From Tenrec ecaudatus (Eukaryota; Chordata; Mammalia; Afrosoricida; Tenrecidae), in contig NW_027457644.1 of assembly GCF_050624435.1 (NCBI RefSeq), positions 1,115,501 to 1,179,500 on the forward strand: DNA of 64,000 nt. The letters run 5' to 3'. The notes under the pieces are model-generated. The model ran no database searches. It had not been told where the DNA came from and saw only the letters and a list, made by a program, of their open reading frames with translations. The stretch's first letter is position 1; every line of letters starts with the position of its first letter. Of the stretch, positions 49,401-62,475 are shown piece by piece. The position numbers and the translations under genes are program-made.

Positions 49401-50684
49401 TAGGCTTAGGCTAGGGCAGACCTACGCTTAGGCTAAGGCTAGGTCTCGCCTAGCCTAAGGCTAGGGCACCCTCAGGCTTAGGCTACGGTACCCCTAGACT
49501 GACGCTAAAGCAACGGCTCCCCTAGCCTCAGGCTAGGGCACCCCACGACTCAGGCTAAGGCACCACTTGGCTTAGGCTAGGGCAATCCTAGGCTTAGGCT
49601 TAGGCTAGGGCTCCCCTAGCCTCAGGCTAGGGCAACCCTATGCTTAGGTTAGGGCACCCCTAAGTTTAGGCAAGGGCACTCCTAGGATTAGGCAAATGCC
49701 TTCGGCTCCCCTAGCCTAAGGCTAGGGCTCCCCTACCCTCAGGCTAGGGCACCCCTAGGCTTACGCTAGGGCACCCCTAGGCTTAGGCTAGGGCACCCCT
49801 AGGTTTAGGCTAGGGCACCCCTAGACTTAGGCTAAGGCAACGGCTTCTCTAGCCTCAGGCTACGTCACGCCAAGACTCAGGCTAGGGCACCCCTAGGCTT
49901 AGGCTAGGGCACCCCTAAGTTTAGGCTAGGGCACCCCTAGGCTTAGGCTATGGCTTCGGCTCCCCTAGCCTAAAGCTAGGGCACCCCTAGGCTCAGGCTA
50001 TGGCACCCCTATATTCAGGCTAGGGCTCCCCTACGCTTAGGCTAGGGCACCCCTTGGCTTAGGTTACGGCACCCCTAGGCTAGGGCACCCCTAGGCTTAA
50101 GCTATGGCAATCCTAGGCTAGACTAACGCTAGGTCTCCCCTGGCCTCAGACTAGGGCACCCGTTGGCTCAGGCTAGGGCACCCCTATGCTCAGGCTAGGG
50201 CACCCCTAGGCTTAGGGAGGGCACCCCTAGGCTTAGGCTAAGGCAAGGGCTCCCTAGCCTCAGGCTAGGTCACCCCTAGGCTTACGCTAGAACATCCCTA
50301 GGCTTAGGCTAAGGCACCCCTAGGCTTAGGCTAAGGCTAGGGCTCCCCTAGCCTAAAGCTAGAGCACCCTTAGGCTTAGGCTAGGGCACCCCTAAGCTTA
50401 GGCTAAGGCCAGGGCTCCCCTAGCCTAAGGCTAGGGCACCACTAGGCTTAGGCTAGGGCACCACTAGGCATAGGCTAGGGCACCCCTAGGCTTAGGTTAG
50501 GGCATCCCTAGGCTTAGGCTATGGCACCCCTAGGCTTAGGTGAGGGCACCCCTAGGCTTAGGGTAGGGCACCCCTAGGCTTAGGCTAGAGCACCCCTAGG
50601 CTTAGAATAGGGTACCCATAGGCTTAGGCTAAGGCTAGGGTTCCCTTAGCCTAAGGCTAGGGAACCCCTAGGCTTAGGCTAGGG
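49401..50684 (+). repeat. Satellite, partly repeated at the window end
   Basis: 49.42-50.14 kb matches 63.48-64.0 kb. The marker CACCCCTTGGCTTAGGTTACGG is shared near 50048 and 63904, offset 13856. It also follows 33.6-34.2 and 39.6-40.2 kb in variant order. 50.15-50.68 kb is ordinary array. No gene was seen. Confidence 0.8.
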
Positions 50685-52025
50685 CAGCCCTAAGCTTAGG
50701 CTAGGGCACCCCTAGGCTTAGGCTAGGTCAGACCTACGCTTAGGCTAGGGCACCCCTTGGCTTAGGAAAAGGCTAGGGTTACCCTAGCCTAAGGTTAGGG
50801 TACCCTTAGGCTTAGGCTAGGGGACCCCTAGGCTTAGGCTAGGGCACCCCTAGGCTTAAGCTCGGACTCCCCTAGGCTTAGGCTACGGCTCCCCTAGCCT
50901 CAGGCTAGTGCACCCCTAGACTCAGTATATGGCACCCTTAGGCTTAGCTAAGGCAATCCTAGGCTAGACTAACGCTAGGGCTCCCCTAGCCTCAGGCTAG
51001 TCCACCCTTAGGCTTAGGCTAGGGCTCCCCTAGGCTTAAGCTAGGGCACCCCTAGGCTTAAGCTAGGACTCCCCTAGGCTTAGGCTAAGGCTACGGCTCC
51101 CCTAGCCTCAGGCTGCTGCACACCTAGACTCATTATATGGCACCCCTAGACTTAGCTAGGGCAATCCTAGGCTACATTAACGCTAGGGCTCCCATAGCCT
51201 CAGGCTAGTGCACCCGTTGGCTCAGGCTAGGGCACCCCTACGCTCAGGCTAGGGCACCCCTAGGCTTAGGCTAGGGCACCCCTAGGCTTAGGCTAAGGCT
51301 AGGGCTCCCCTAGCCTCAGGCTAGGGCACCCCTATGCTTAGGCTAGGGCACCCATAAGTTTAGGCGAGGACACCCCTAGGCTCAGGCTATGGCACCCCTA
51401 GACTCAGGCTAGAGCACGCCTACGCTTAGGCTAGGGCACACCTAGTCTTAGGCTAGGGCACCCCTAGGCTTAAGCTAGGGCTCCCCTACATTTAGGCTAA
51501 GGCACCCCTAGTCTTAGGCTAACTCTAGGGCTCCCCTAGCCCAAAGCTAGAGCACCCCTAGGCTTAGGCTGGGGCACCCCTAGGCTTATGCTAAGGCCAG
51601 GGCTCCCCTAGATTAAGGCTAGGCACCCCTAGGCTTAGGCTAGGGCAACCCTAGGCTTAGGCGAGGGCAGACCTAGGTTTAGGCTAAGGCTAGGTCTCGC
51701 CTAGCCTAAGGCTAGGGTACCCCAAGACTTAGGTTAGGGCACCCCTAGGCTTAGGCTAGGGCACCCCTAGACTTAGGCTAAGGCACCCCTAGGCTTAGCC
51801 TAGGGCAATCCTAGGCTTAGGCTAAGGCTAGGGCTCCCCTAGCCTCAGGCTATGGCACCCCTATGTTTAGGCTAGGGCACCCCTAATTTTAGGCTAGGGC
51901 ACTCCTAGGCTTAGTAAAAGGCTAGGGTTCCCCTAGCCTAAGGCTAGGGCACCCCTAGGCTTAGGCAAGGGCACCCCTAGGCTCAGGCTAGGGCACACGT
52001 AGGTTTTGGCTAGGCACCCCTAGGC
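50685..52025 (+). repeat. Copy of the 40.2-41.6 kb block (M2)
   Basis: Same variant order as 40241-41560 at an offset of 10444 bp, becoming 10466 after a single 22-bp difference near 41.30/51.75 kb. The rare CATTATATGG variant appears at 34683, 40687 and 51131. A related CAGTATATGG is found at 61343. Confidence 0.85.
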
Positions 52026-55000
52026 TTAGGCTAAGGCTAGAACTTCCCTAGCCTCAGGCTAGGGCACCCCTAGGCTTACGCTAGGGTACCCCTAGGCTTA
52101 GGCTAGGGCACCCCTAGGCTTAGGCTAAGGCTAGGGCTCCCCTAGCCTAAGGCTAGAGCACCCCTATGCTTAGGCTAGAGCACCCCTAGGCTTAGGCCAG
52201 GGCACCCCTAGCCTTAGGCTAAGGCTAGGGCTCCCCTAGCCTAAGGCGAGGGCACCCCAATTCTCAGGCTAGGGCACCCCTAGGCTTAGGCTAGGGCACC
52301 CCTAGGCTTAGGCTAAGGCTATGGTTCCCCGAACCAAAAGCTGGGGCACCCCTAGGCTTAGGCTAGGGCACCCCTTGTCTTAGGCTAGGGCACCCCTATG
52401 CGTAGGCTAGGGCACCCCTAGGCTTAGGCTCGGGCACCCCTAGGCTTAGGCTAGGGCACCCCTAGGCTAAGGCTAAGGCTACGGCTCCCCTATCCTAAGG
52501 CTAGGGCACCCCCAGGCTCAAGCTATGGCACCCCTAGGCTTAGGCTAGGGCACCCCTAGACTTAGGCTAGGACACCCCTACGGTTAAGCTAGGGCACCCC
52601 TAGGCTTAGGCTAAGGCCAGGGTCCCTTGCCTAAGGCTAGGGCACTCCTAGGCTTAGGCTAGCGCACCCCTAGGCTTAGGATAGGGCACCCCTAGGCTTA
52701 GGTTAGGGCACCCCTAGGCGTAGGCGAGGGAACCCCTAGCCTTAGGCTTGGGCGCCCCAAGGCTTAGGCTGGGGCACCCCTAGGCTTAGGCTTAGGCTAG
52801 GGCTCCCCTAGCCTAAGGCTAGGACACCCCTTGGCTTAGGCTTGGGCACCCGTAGGCTTAGGCTGGGGCACCCCTAGGCTTAGGCTAGGGGACCCCTAGG
52901 TTTAAGCTAGGGCACCGCTAGGCTTAGGCTTAGGCTAGGGCTCCCCTAGCCAAAGGCTAGGACACCCCTAGGCTTAGGCTTGGGCACCCCTAGGCTTAGG
53001 ATAGGGCACCCCTAGGCTTAGGCTAGGGCACCCCTAGGCTTATGCGCAGGCTACGGCTCCCCTAGCCTCAGGCTAGGGCACCCCTAGACTCAGCCTATGG
53101 CACCCCTTGGCTTAGGCTAGGGCAATCCTAGGCTAGAATAAGGGTAGGGCTCCCCTAGCCTCAGGCTAGGGCACCCATAGTCTCAGGCTAGGGCACCTCT
53201 AGACTCAGGATATGGCATCTCTAGTCTTAGGTTAGGGCACCCCTAGGCTTAGGCTAGGCCATCCCTAGACTTAGGCTCGGGCACCCATAGGCTTAGGCTA
53301 AGGCTAGGACTCCCCTAGCCTAAGGCTAGAGCACCCCTAGGCTTAGGCTAGGGCACCCCAAGCTTAGGCTAGGGCACCCCTAGGCTTAGGCTAAGGCTAG
53401 GGCTCCCCTATCCTAAAGCTAGAGCACCCCTGGGCTTAGGCTAGGGCACCCCTAGGCTTAGGCTAAAGTTAGGGCTCCTCCAGCCTAAGACTAGGGCACC
53501 CCTTGACTTAGGCTAGGGCATCCCTAGGCTTAGGCTAGGGCAGACCTACGCTTAGGCTAAGGCTAGGTCTCGCCTAGCCTAAGGCTAGGGCACCCCCAGG
53601 CTTAGGCTAGGGCACCCTTAGGCTTAAGCTAGGGCTCCCCTAGATTTAGGCTAAAGCAACGGCTCCCCTAGCCTCAGGCTAGGGCACCCCCGACTCAGGC
53701 TAAGGCACCCCTTGGCTTAGGCTAGGGCAATCCTAGGCTTAGGCTTAGGCTAGGGCTCCCCTAGCCTCAGGCTAGGGCAACCCTATGCTTAGGTTAGGGC
53801 ACCCCTAAATTTAGGCGAGGGCACCCCTAGGCTTAGGCTATGGCTTCGTCTCCCCTAGCCTAAGGCTAGGGCTCCCATACCCTCAGGCTAGGGCACCCCT
53901 AGGGTTACGCTAGGGCACCCCCAGGCTTAGGCTAGGGCACCCCTAGGCTTAGGCTAATGCTAGGGCTCCCCTAGCCTAAGACTAGGGCACCCCTAGGCTT
54001 AAGCTAGGGCATCCCTAGGCTTAGGCTAGGGCAGACCTGGGCTTAGGCTAGGGCAGACCTGGGCTTAGGCTAAGGATAGGTGTTGCCTAGCCTAAGGCTA
54101 GGGCACCCCTAGGCTTAGGCTAGGCCACCCCTAGGCTTAGGCTAGGGCACCCCTAGCCTAACATTAGGGCACCCCTAGGCTTTGGCTAGGGCATCCCTAG
54201 GCTTAGGCTAGGGTAGACCTGGGCTTAAGCTAAGGAAACGGCTCCCCTAGCCTCAGGCTAGGGCACCCCAAGACTCAGGCTAGGGCACCCCTAGGCTTAG
54301 GCTAGGGCACCCCTAAGTTTAGGCTAGGGCACCGCTAGGCTTAGGCTATGGCTTCGGCTTCCCTAGCCTAAGGCTAGGGCACCCCTAGGCTCAGGCCATG
54401 GCACCCCTAGACTCAGGCTAGAGCACCACTAGGCTTAGGCTAGGGCACCCCTAGGCTTAGGCTAAGGCTAGGGCTCCCCTCCCCTAAGACTAGGGCACCC
54501 CTAGGCTTAGGCTAGGGAATCCCTAGGCTTAGACTAGGGCACCCCTAGGCTTAGGCTAAGGCTATGGTTCCCCTAACCTAAAGCTGGGGCATCCCTAGGC
54601 TTAGGATAGGGCACCCCTAGGCGTAGGCTAGGGCACCCCTAGGCGTAGGCTAGGGCACCCCTAGGCTTAGGCTAGGGCACCCCTAGGCTAAGGTTAAGGC
54701 TATGGCTCCCCTAGCCTAAGGCTATGGCACCCTCAGGCTCAAGCTATGGCACCCCTAGGCTTAGGCTAGGGCACCCCTAGAGTTAGGCTTGGACACCCCT
54801 ATGGTTGGGCTAGGGCACCACTAGGCTTAGGCTAAGGCCAGGGCTCCCTTGCCTAAGGCTAGGGCACCCCTAGGCTTAGGCTAGGGCACCCCTAGGCTTA
54901 GGCTAGGGCACCCCTAAGCTTAGGTTAGGGCACCCGTAGGCTTAGGCTAGGGCACCCCTAGGCTTAGGCTAGGGCACCCCTAGGCTTAGGATAGGGCACC

Positions 55001-55544
55001 CCTAGGCTTAGGCTAAGGCTAGTGCCCGCCTAGCCTAAGGCTAGGGCACGCCTAGGCGTAGGCTAGGGAACCCCTAGCCTTAGGCTTGGGCGCCCCAAGG
55101 CTTAGGCTGGGGCACCCCTTGGCTTAGGCTAAGGCTAGGGCTCCCCTAGCCTTAGGCTAGGGCACCCCTAGGCTTAGGCTGGGGCACTCCTAGGCTTAGG
55201 CTAGGGCACCCCTATGTTTAGGCTAGGGCACCCCTAGGCTTAGGCTTAGGCTAGGGCTCCCCTAGCCTAAGGCTAGGGCACCCCTAGGCTTAGGCTTGGG
55301 CACGCCTAGGCTTAGGATAGGGCACCCCTAGGCTTAGGCTCAGGCTACGGTTCCCCTAGCCTCAGGCTAGGGCACCCCTAGACTCAGGCTATGGCACCCC
55401 TAGGCTTAGGCTAGGGCAATCCTAGGCTAGACTAAGAGTAGGGCTCCTCTAGCCTCAGGCTAGGGCACCCCTAGTCTCAGGCTAGGGCACCTCTAGACTC
55501 AGACTATGGCATCCCTAGTCTTAGGTTAGGGCACCCCTATGCTT
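52026..55544 (+). repeat. Satellite mosaic of J-like and C-like segments
   Basis: 52.5-53.6 kb follows the J and 1496-bp blocks (36.1-37.1 and 41.6-42.8 kb). 53.6-54.4 kb follows 13.1-14.0 kb. 54.5-55.5 kb follows 9.2-10.0 and 14.1-15.1 kb. A doubled 22-mer with the GCAGACCTGGG variant lies at about 54027-54070. The switch points fall inside ordinary monomers with no foreign sequence. Confidence 0.75.
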
Positions 55545-56440
55545 AGGCTAGGGCACCCCTAAGTTTAGGCTAGGGCACTCCTAGGCTTAGGAAAAGACTA
55601 GGGTTCCCGTAGCCTAACGCTAGGGCACCCTTAGCCGAAGGCTAGGGCACCCCTAGGCTTAGGCTAGGGCACCCCTAGGCTTAGGATAAGGCTAGAACTC
55701 CCCTAGCCTCAGGCTAAGGCACCCCTACGCTTACGCTAGGGTACCCCTAAGCTTAGGCTAGGGCACCCTTAGGCGTAGGCTAAGGCTAGGGCTCCCCTAG
55801 CCTAAGGCTAGAGCACCCCTAGGCTTAGGCTAGAGCACCCCTAGGCCAAGGCTAGGGCAGCACTAGGCTTAGGCAAGGTCACTCATAGCCTTAGGCTAAG
55901 GCTAGGGCTCCCCTAGCCTAAGGCGGGGGCACCCCTATGTTCAGGCTAGGGCACCCCTAGGCTTAGGCTAGGGCACCCCTAGACTTAGGCTAAGGCTATG
56001 GTTCCCCTAACCTAAGGCTGAGGCACCCCTAGGCTTAGGCTAGGGCACCCCTAGCCTTAGGTTAGGGCCCCCCTTAGCGTAGGCTAGGGCACCCCTAGGC
56101 TTAGTCTAGGGCACCCCTAGGCTAAGGCTAAGGCTACGGCTCCCCTAGCCTAAGGCTAGGGCACCCCGAGGCTCAAGCTATGGCACCCCTAGGCTTAGGC
56201 TAGGGCACCCCTAGACTTAGGCTAGGACACCCCTATGGTTAGGCTAGGGCACCCCTAGGCTTAGGCTAAGACTAGGGCTCCCTTGCCTAAGGCTAGGGCA
56301 CCCCTAAGCTTGGGCTAGGGCACCCCTAGGCTTAGGTTAGGGTACCCCTAGGCTTAGGCTAGGGCACCCCTAGGCTTAGGCTTCGGCACCCCTAGGCTTA
56401 GGATAGGGCACCCATAGGCTTAGGCTAAGGCTAGGGCTCC
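55545..56440 (+). repeat. ~1.3-kb-spaced duplication, copy N1
   Basis: The block is repeated at 56912-57730. The offset is 1367 bp at AAGTTTAGG (55561/56928) and 1289 bp from GGCGGGGGC onward (55923/57212, 56278/57567, 56401/57690). The 78-bp change equals 2x28+22. Confidence 0.87.
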
Positions 56441-56911
56441 CCTAACCTTAGGCTAGGGCACCCCTAGGCTTAGACTGGGGCACCCCTAGGCTTAGGCTAG
56501 AGCACCCCTAGGTTTAGGCTAGGGCACCCCTAGGCTTAGTCTGGGGCACCGCTAGGCTTGGCTAAGGCCAGGGCTCCCCTAGATTAAGGCTAGGCACCCC
56601 AAGGCTTAGGCTAGGGCACCCCTAGGCTTAGGGTAGGGCAGACCTAGGCTTAGGCTAAGGCTAGGTCTCGCCTAGCCTAAGGCTAGGGTACCCCAAGACT
56701 TAAGCTAGGGCACCCCTAGGCTTAGGCTAGTGCACACCTAGACTTAGGCTAAGGCAACGCCTCCCCTAGCCTCAGGCTAGGGCACCCCAACACTCAGGCT
56801 AAGGCACCCCTAGGCTTAGGCTAGGGCACCCCTAGGCTTAGGGTAGGGCAATCCTAGGCTTAGGCTAAGGCTAGGGCTCCCCTAGCCTCAGGCTAGCGCA
56901 CCCCTATGCTT

Positions 56912-57730
56912 AGGCTAGGGCACCCCTAAGTTTAGGCTAGGGCACTCCTAGGCTTAGGAAAAGGCTAGGGTTCCCCTAGCCGAAGGCTAGGGCACCCCAA
57001 GCCGAAGGCTAGGGCACCCCTAGCCGAAGGCTAGGGCACCCCTAGCCGAAGGCTAGGGCACCCCTAGGCTTAGGCTAGGGCACCCCTAGGCTTAGGCTAG
57101 GGCACCCCTAGGCTTAGGCTAGAGCACCCCTAGGCTAAGGCTAGGGCAGCACTAGGCTTAGGCAAGGTCACCCATAGCCTTAGGCTAAAGCTAGGGCTCC
57201 CCTAGCGTAAGGCGGGGGCACCCCTATGTTCAGGCTAGGGCACCCCTAGGCTTAGGCTAGGGCACCCCTAGGCTTAGGCTAAGGCTATTGTTCCCCTAAC
57301 CTAAGGCTGAGGCACCCTTAGGCTTAGGCTAGGGCACCCCTAGCCTTAGGTTAGGGCCCCCCTTAGCGTAGGCTAGGGCACCCCTAGGCTTAGTCTAGGG
57401 CACCCCTAGGCTAAGGCTAAGGCTACGGCTCCTCTCGCCTAAGGCTAGGGCACCCCCAGGCTCAAGCTATGGCACCCCTAGGCTTAGGCTAGGGCACCCC
57501 TAGACTTAGGCTAGGACACCCCTATGGTTAGGCTAGGGCACCCCTAGGCTTAGGCTAAGGCTAGGGCTCCCTTGCCGAAGGCTAGGGCACCCCTAGGCTT
57601 AGGCTAGGGCACCCCTAGGCTTAGGTTAGGGTACCCCTAAGCTTAGGCTAGGGCACCCCTAGGCTTAGGCTTGGGCACCCCTAGGCTTAGGATAGGGCAC
57701 CCATAGGCTTAGGCTAAGGCTAGGGCCCTC
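56912..57730 (+). repeat. ~1.3-kb-spaced duplication, copy N2
   Basis: Paralogue of 55545-56440. It includes the local four-copy expansion at 56978-57065. It then continues with the CCAGCGTT variant at 57773, which copy N1 lacks. Confidence 0.87.
56978..57065 (+). repeat. Four-copy expansion of one variant 22-mer
   Basis: Four consecutive 22-mers begin AGCCGAAGG (56978, 57000, 57022, 57044). Elsewhere this variant is single (for example near 28619 and 31659) or paired (near 18675). The four copies are nearly identical (the first ends CCCCA, the others CCCCT). This looks like fresh slippage or unequal exchange at single-monomer scale. Confidence 0.92.
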
Positions 57731-60700
57731 CTAGCCTAAGGCTAGGGCACCCCTAGGCGTAGGCTAGGGCACCCAGCGTTAGGCTTGGGCGCCCCTAGGC
57801 TTAGCCTGGGGCACCCCTAGGCTTAGGCTAAGGCTAGGGCTCCCCAAGCCTTAGGCTAGGGCACCCCTAGGCTTAGGCTGGGGCACCCCTAGGCTTAGGC
57901 TAGGGCACCCCTAGGTTTAGGCTAGGGCACCCCTAGGCTTAGGCTTAGGCTAGGGCTCCCCTAGGCTTAGGCTTGGGCCCCCCTAAGCTTAGGATAGGGC
58001 ACCCCTAGACTTAGGATAGGGCACCCTTAGGCTTAGGCTCAGGCTACGGCGCCCCTAGCGTCAGGCTAGGGCACCCCTAGACTCAGGCTATGGCACCCCT
58101 AGGCTTAGGCTAGGGCAATCCTAAACTAGACTAAGGGTAGGGCTCCCCGAGCCTCAGGCTTGGGCACCCCTAGTCTCAGGCTAGGGCACCTCTAGACTCA
58201 GGCTATGGCATCCCTAGTTTTAGGTTAGGGCACCCCTAGGCTTAGCCTAAGGCACCACTAGGCTTAGGCTAGGGCTCCCCTAGGCTTAGCCTAGGGCACT
58301 CCTAGCCTTAGGCTAGGGCACCCCTAGGCTTAGGCTAGGGCACCCCTAGGCTTAGGCTAAGGAGAGTGCTCCCCTAGCTTAAGACTTGGGCACTCCTAGG
58401 CTTAGGCTAGGGCACCCCTAGGATTAGGCTAGGGCACCCCTAGGCTTAGGCTAAGGCTGCGGCTCCCCTAGCCTCAGGCTAGGGCACCCGTATGCTCAGG
58501 CTAGGGCACCCCTATGCTCATGCTAGGGCAGCCCTAAGCTTAGGCTAGGGCACCCCTAGGCTTAGGCTAGGGCACCCCTAGGCTTAGGCTAGGGCACCCC
58601 TAGGCTTAGGCTAAGGCTAGGGCACCCCCAGCCTAAGGCTAGGGAACGACTAGGCTTAGGCAAGGGCACCCTAGGCTTAGGCTAGGGAACGCCTAGGCTT
58701 AGGCTAGGGCTCCCCTAGACTTAGGCTAAGGCTAGGGCTCCCCTAGCCTAAGGCTACGGCACCCCTAGGCTCAGGCTAGGGCTCCCCTAGGCTTAGGCTA
58801 TGGCAATCCTAGGCTTAGGCTAGGGCACCCCTAGGCTTAAGCTAAGGCTCCTCTAGGCTTAGGGTAGGGCACCCCTAGGCTCAGGCTAGGGCACCCCTGG
58901 GCTTAGTCTAGGGCACCCCTAGCCTTAGTCTAAGGCTAGGGCTCCCCTAGCCTCAGGCTAGGGCACCCTTAGGCTTGGGCTAGGCCATCCCTAGACTTAG
59001 GCTCGGGCACCCCTAGGCTTAGGCTAAGGCTAGCGCTCCCCTAGCCTAAGGCTAGAGCACCCCTTGGCTTAGGCTAGGGCACCCCTAGGCTTAGGCTAGG
59101 GCAATCCTAGGCTTAGGCTACGGCACCCCTAGGCTCAGGCTAGGGCTCCCCTAGGCTTAGGCTAGGGCAATCCTAGGCTTAGGCTAGGGCACCCCTAGGC
59201 TTAAGCTAAAGCTCCCCTAGGCTTAGGCTAGGGCATCCCTAGGCTTAGGCTAATTCAAGGGCTCCCCTAGCCAAAGGCTAGGGCACCCATAGGCTTAGGC
59301 TAGGGCACACCTAGGCTTAGGCTAGGGCAATCCTAGGCTTAGGCTAACGCTAGGGCTCCCCTAGCCTCAGGCTAGTGTACCAGTTGGCTCAGGCTAGGGC
59401 ACCCCTACGCTCAGGCTAGGGCACCCTTAGGCTTACGCTAGGGCACCCCTAGGCTTAGGCTAAGGCTAGAGCTCCTCTAGCCTCAGGTTAGGGCACCCCT
59501 AGGCTTACGCTAGGGCACACCTAGGCTTAGGCTAGGGCACCCCTAGGCTTAGGCTAAGGCTAGGGCTCCCCTTGCCTAAGGCTAGAGCACCCCTAGGCTT
59601 AGGCTAGGGCACCCCTAGGTATAGGCTAGGGCACCCTAGGCTTAATCTAGGGCTCCCCTAGGCACAGGCTATGGCACCCCTAGACTCAGGCTAGGGCACC
59701 CCTACACTTAGGCTAGGGCACCCCTAGGCTTAGGAAAAGGCTAGGGTTCCCCTAGCCTAAGGCTAGGGCACCCCTTGGCTTAGGCTAGGGCACCCCTAGG
59801 CTTAGGCTAGGACACCCCTAGGCTTAAGCTAGGGCTCCCCTATGCTTAGGCTAAGGCAAGGCTCCCCTAGCTAAAGGCTAGTGCACCCCTAGACTCAGGA
59901 TATGGCACCCCTAGGCTTAGCTTGGCCAAACCTAGGCTTAGGCTAAGGTTAGGGCTCCCCTATCCTAAGACTAGGGCACCCGTAGGCTTAGGCTAGGGCA
60001 TCCCTAGGCTTAGCCTAGGGCAGACCTAGGCTTAGGCTAAGGCTAGGGCTCCCCTAGCCTCAGGCTAGGGCACCCCTAGGCTTACGCTAGGGCACCCCCA
60101 GGCTTAGGCTAGGGCACCCCTAGGCTTAGGCTAATGCTATGGCTCCCCTATCCTAAGGCTAGAGCACCTCTAGGCTTAGGCTAGGGCACCCCTAGGCTTA
60201 GGCTAAGGCCAGGGCTCCACTAGCCTAAGGCTAGGTCACCCCTAGGCTTAGGCTAGCGCACCCCTAGGCTTAGGCTAAAGCTAGGGCTCCCCTAGCCTAA
60301 GACTAGGGCATCCCTAGGCTTAGGCTAGGGCATCCCTAGGCTTAGGCTAGGGCAGACCTGGGCTTAGGCTAAGGATAGGTCTTGCCTAGCCTAAGGCTAG
60401 GGCACCCCTAGGCTTAGGCTAGGGCACCCCTAGCCTAAGACATGGGCAGCCCTAGGCTTAGGCTAGGGCATCCCTAGGCTTAGGCTAGGGTAGACCTGGG
60501 CTTAAGCTAAGGAAACGGCTCCCCTAGCCTCAGGCTAGGGCACCCCAAGACTCAGGCTAGGGCACCCCTAGGCTTAGGGTAGGGCACCCCTAAGTTTAGG
60601 CTAGGGCACCGCTAGGCTTAGGCTATGGCTTCGGCTTCCCTAGCCTAAGGCTAGGGCACCCCTAGGCTCAGGCTATGGCTTCCCTAGACTCAGGCTGGAG

Positions 60701-61140
60701 CACCCCTAGGCTTAGGCTAAGGCCAGGGCACCCCAAGCCTAAGGCTAGTGCACCCCTAGGCTTAGGCTAGGGCACCCCTAGGCTTAGGCTAAAGCTAGGG
60801 CTCCCGTACCTTAAGACTAGGGCACCCCTAGGCTTAGGCTAGGGAATCCCTATGCTTAGACTAGGGCACCCCTAGGCTTAGGTTAGGACATCCCTAGTCT
60901 TAGGTAATCGCACCCCTAGGCTTAGGTGAAGGCACCCCTAGGCTTAGGCTAGGGCACCCCTAGGCTTAGGCTAGTGCACCCCTACGCTTAGGATAGGGCA
61001 CCCCTAGGCTTAGGCTAAGGGTACGGCTCCCCTAGCCTAAGGCTAGGGGACCCCTAGGCTTAGGCTAGGGCAGCAATAAGCTTAGGCTAAGGCTACGGCT
61101 CGCCTAGCCTAAGGCTAGGGCACCCCCAGGCTTAGGCTAG
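57731..61140 (+). repeat. Diverged satellite
   Basis: 57.97-59.1 kb follows 29.5-30.5 and 2.0-3.2 kb. 59.1-59.9 kb is a poorly matched mixture. 60.1-60.7 kb follows 7.3-7.6, 13.4-14.0 and 54.0-54.4 kb. No large tandem duplication, gene or foreign sequence was seen. Confidence 0.78.
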
Positions 61141-62475
61141 GGCAGCCCTACGCTTAGGCTAGGGCACCACTAGCCTTAGGAAAAGGCTAGAGTTCCCCTA
61201 GCCTAAGGCTAGGGCACCCTTAGGCTTAGGCTAGGGCACCCCTAGGCTTAAGCTAGGGCACCCCTAGGCTTAAGCTTGGACTCCCCTAGGCTTAGGCTAA
61301 GGCTACGGCTCCCCTAGCCTCAGGCTGCTGCATACCTAGACTCAGTATATGGCACCCCTAGACTTAGCTAGGGCAATCCTAGGCTAGATTAACGCTAGGG
61401 CTCCCATAGCCTCAGGCTAGTGCACCCGTTGGCTCTGGCTAGGGCACCCCTACGCTCAGGCTAGGTCACCCCTAGGCTTAGGCTAGGGCACCCCTAGGCT
61501 TAGGCTAAGGCTAGGGCTCCCCTAGCCTCAGGCTAGGGCACCCCTATGCTTAGGCTAGGGCAACCCTAAGTTTAGGCTAGGGCACCCCTAGGCTCAGGCT
61601 ATGGCACCCCTAGACTCAGGCTAGAGCACGCCTACGCTTAGGCTAGGGCACCCCTAGGCTTAGGCTAGGGCACCCCTAGGCTTAAGCTAGGGCTCCCCTA
61701 CGTTTTGGCTAAGGCACCCCTAATCTTAGGCTAAGGCTAGGGCTCTCCTAGCCCAAAGCTAGAGCACCACTAGGTTTAGGCTGGGGCACCCCTAGGCTTA
61801 TGCTAAGGCCAGGGCTCCACTAGATTAAGGCTAGGCACCCCTAGGCTTAGGCTAGGGCAACCCTAGGCTTAGGCTAGGGCAGACATAGGTTTAGGCTAAG
61901 GCCAGGTCTCGCCTAGACTAAGGCTAGGGTACCCCAAGACTTAGGCTAAGGCACCCCTAGGCTTAGCCTAGGGAAATCCTAGGCTTAGGCTAAGGCTAGG
62001 GCTCCCCTAGCCTCAGGCTAGGGCACCCCTATGTTTAGGCTAGGGCACGCCTAAGTTTAGGCTAGGGCACTCCTAGGCTTAGGAAAAGGCTAGGGTTCCC
62101 CTAGCCTAAGGCTAGGGTACCCCTAGGCTTAGGCTAGGGCACTCCTAGGCTCAGGCTAGGGCACCCCTAGGTTTAGGCTATGGCACCCCTAGGCTTAGGC
62201 TAAGGCTAGAACTCCCCTAGCCTCAGGCTAGGGCACCCCTAGGCTTACGCTAGGGTGGCCCTAGGCTTAGGCTAGGGCACCCCTAGGCTTAGGCTAAGGC
62301 TAGGGCTCCCCTAGCCTAAGGCTAGAGCACCCCTAGGCTTAGGCTAGAGCACCCCTAACTTAGGCCAGGGCACCCATAGCCTTAGGCTAAGGCTAGGGCT
62401 CCCCTAGCCTAAGGCGAAGGCACCCCTATGCTCAGGCTAGGGCACCCATAGGCTTGGGCTAGGGGACCCCTAGGC
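61141..62475 (+). repeat. Copy of the 40.2/50.7 kb block (M3)
   Basis: Same variant order as 50685-52025, at offsets of about 10.2-10.4 kb. It is more diverged, with CAGTATATGG at 61343 in place of CATTATATGG. It continues with CTAGATTAAGG and CTTAGGAAAAGG variants as in the other copies. Confidence 0.8.
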
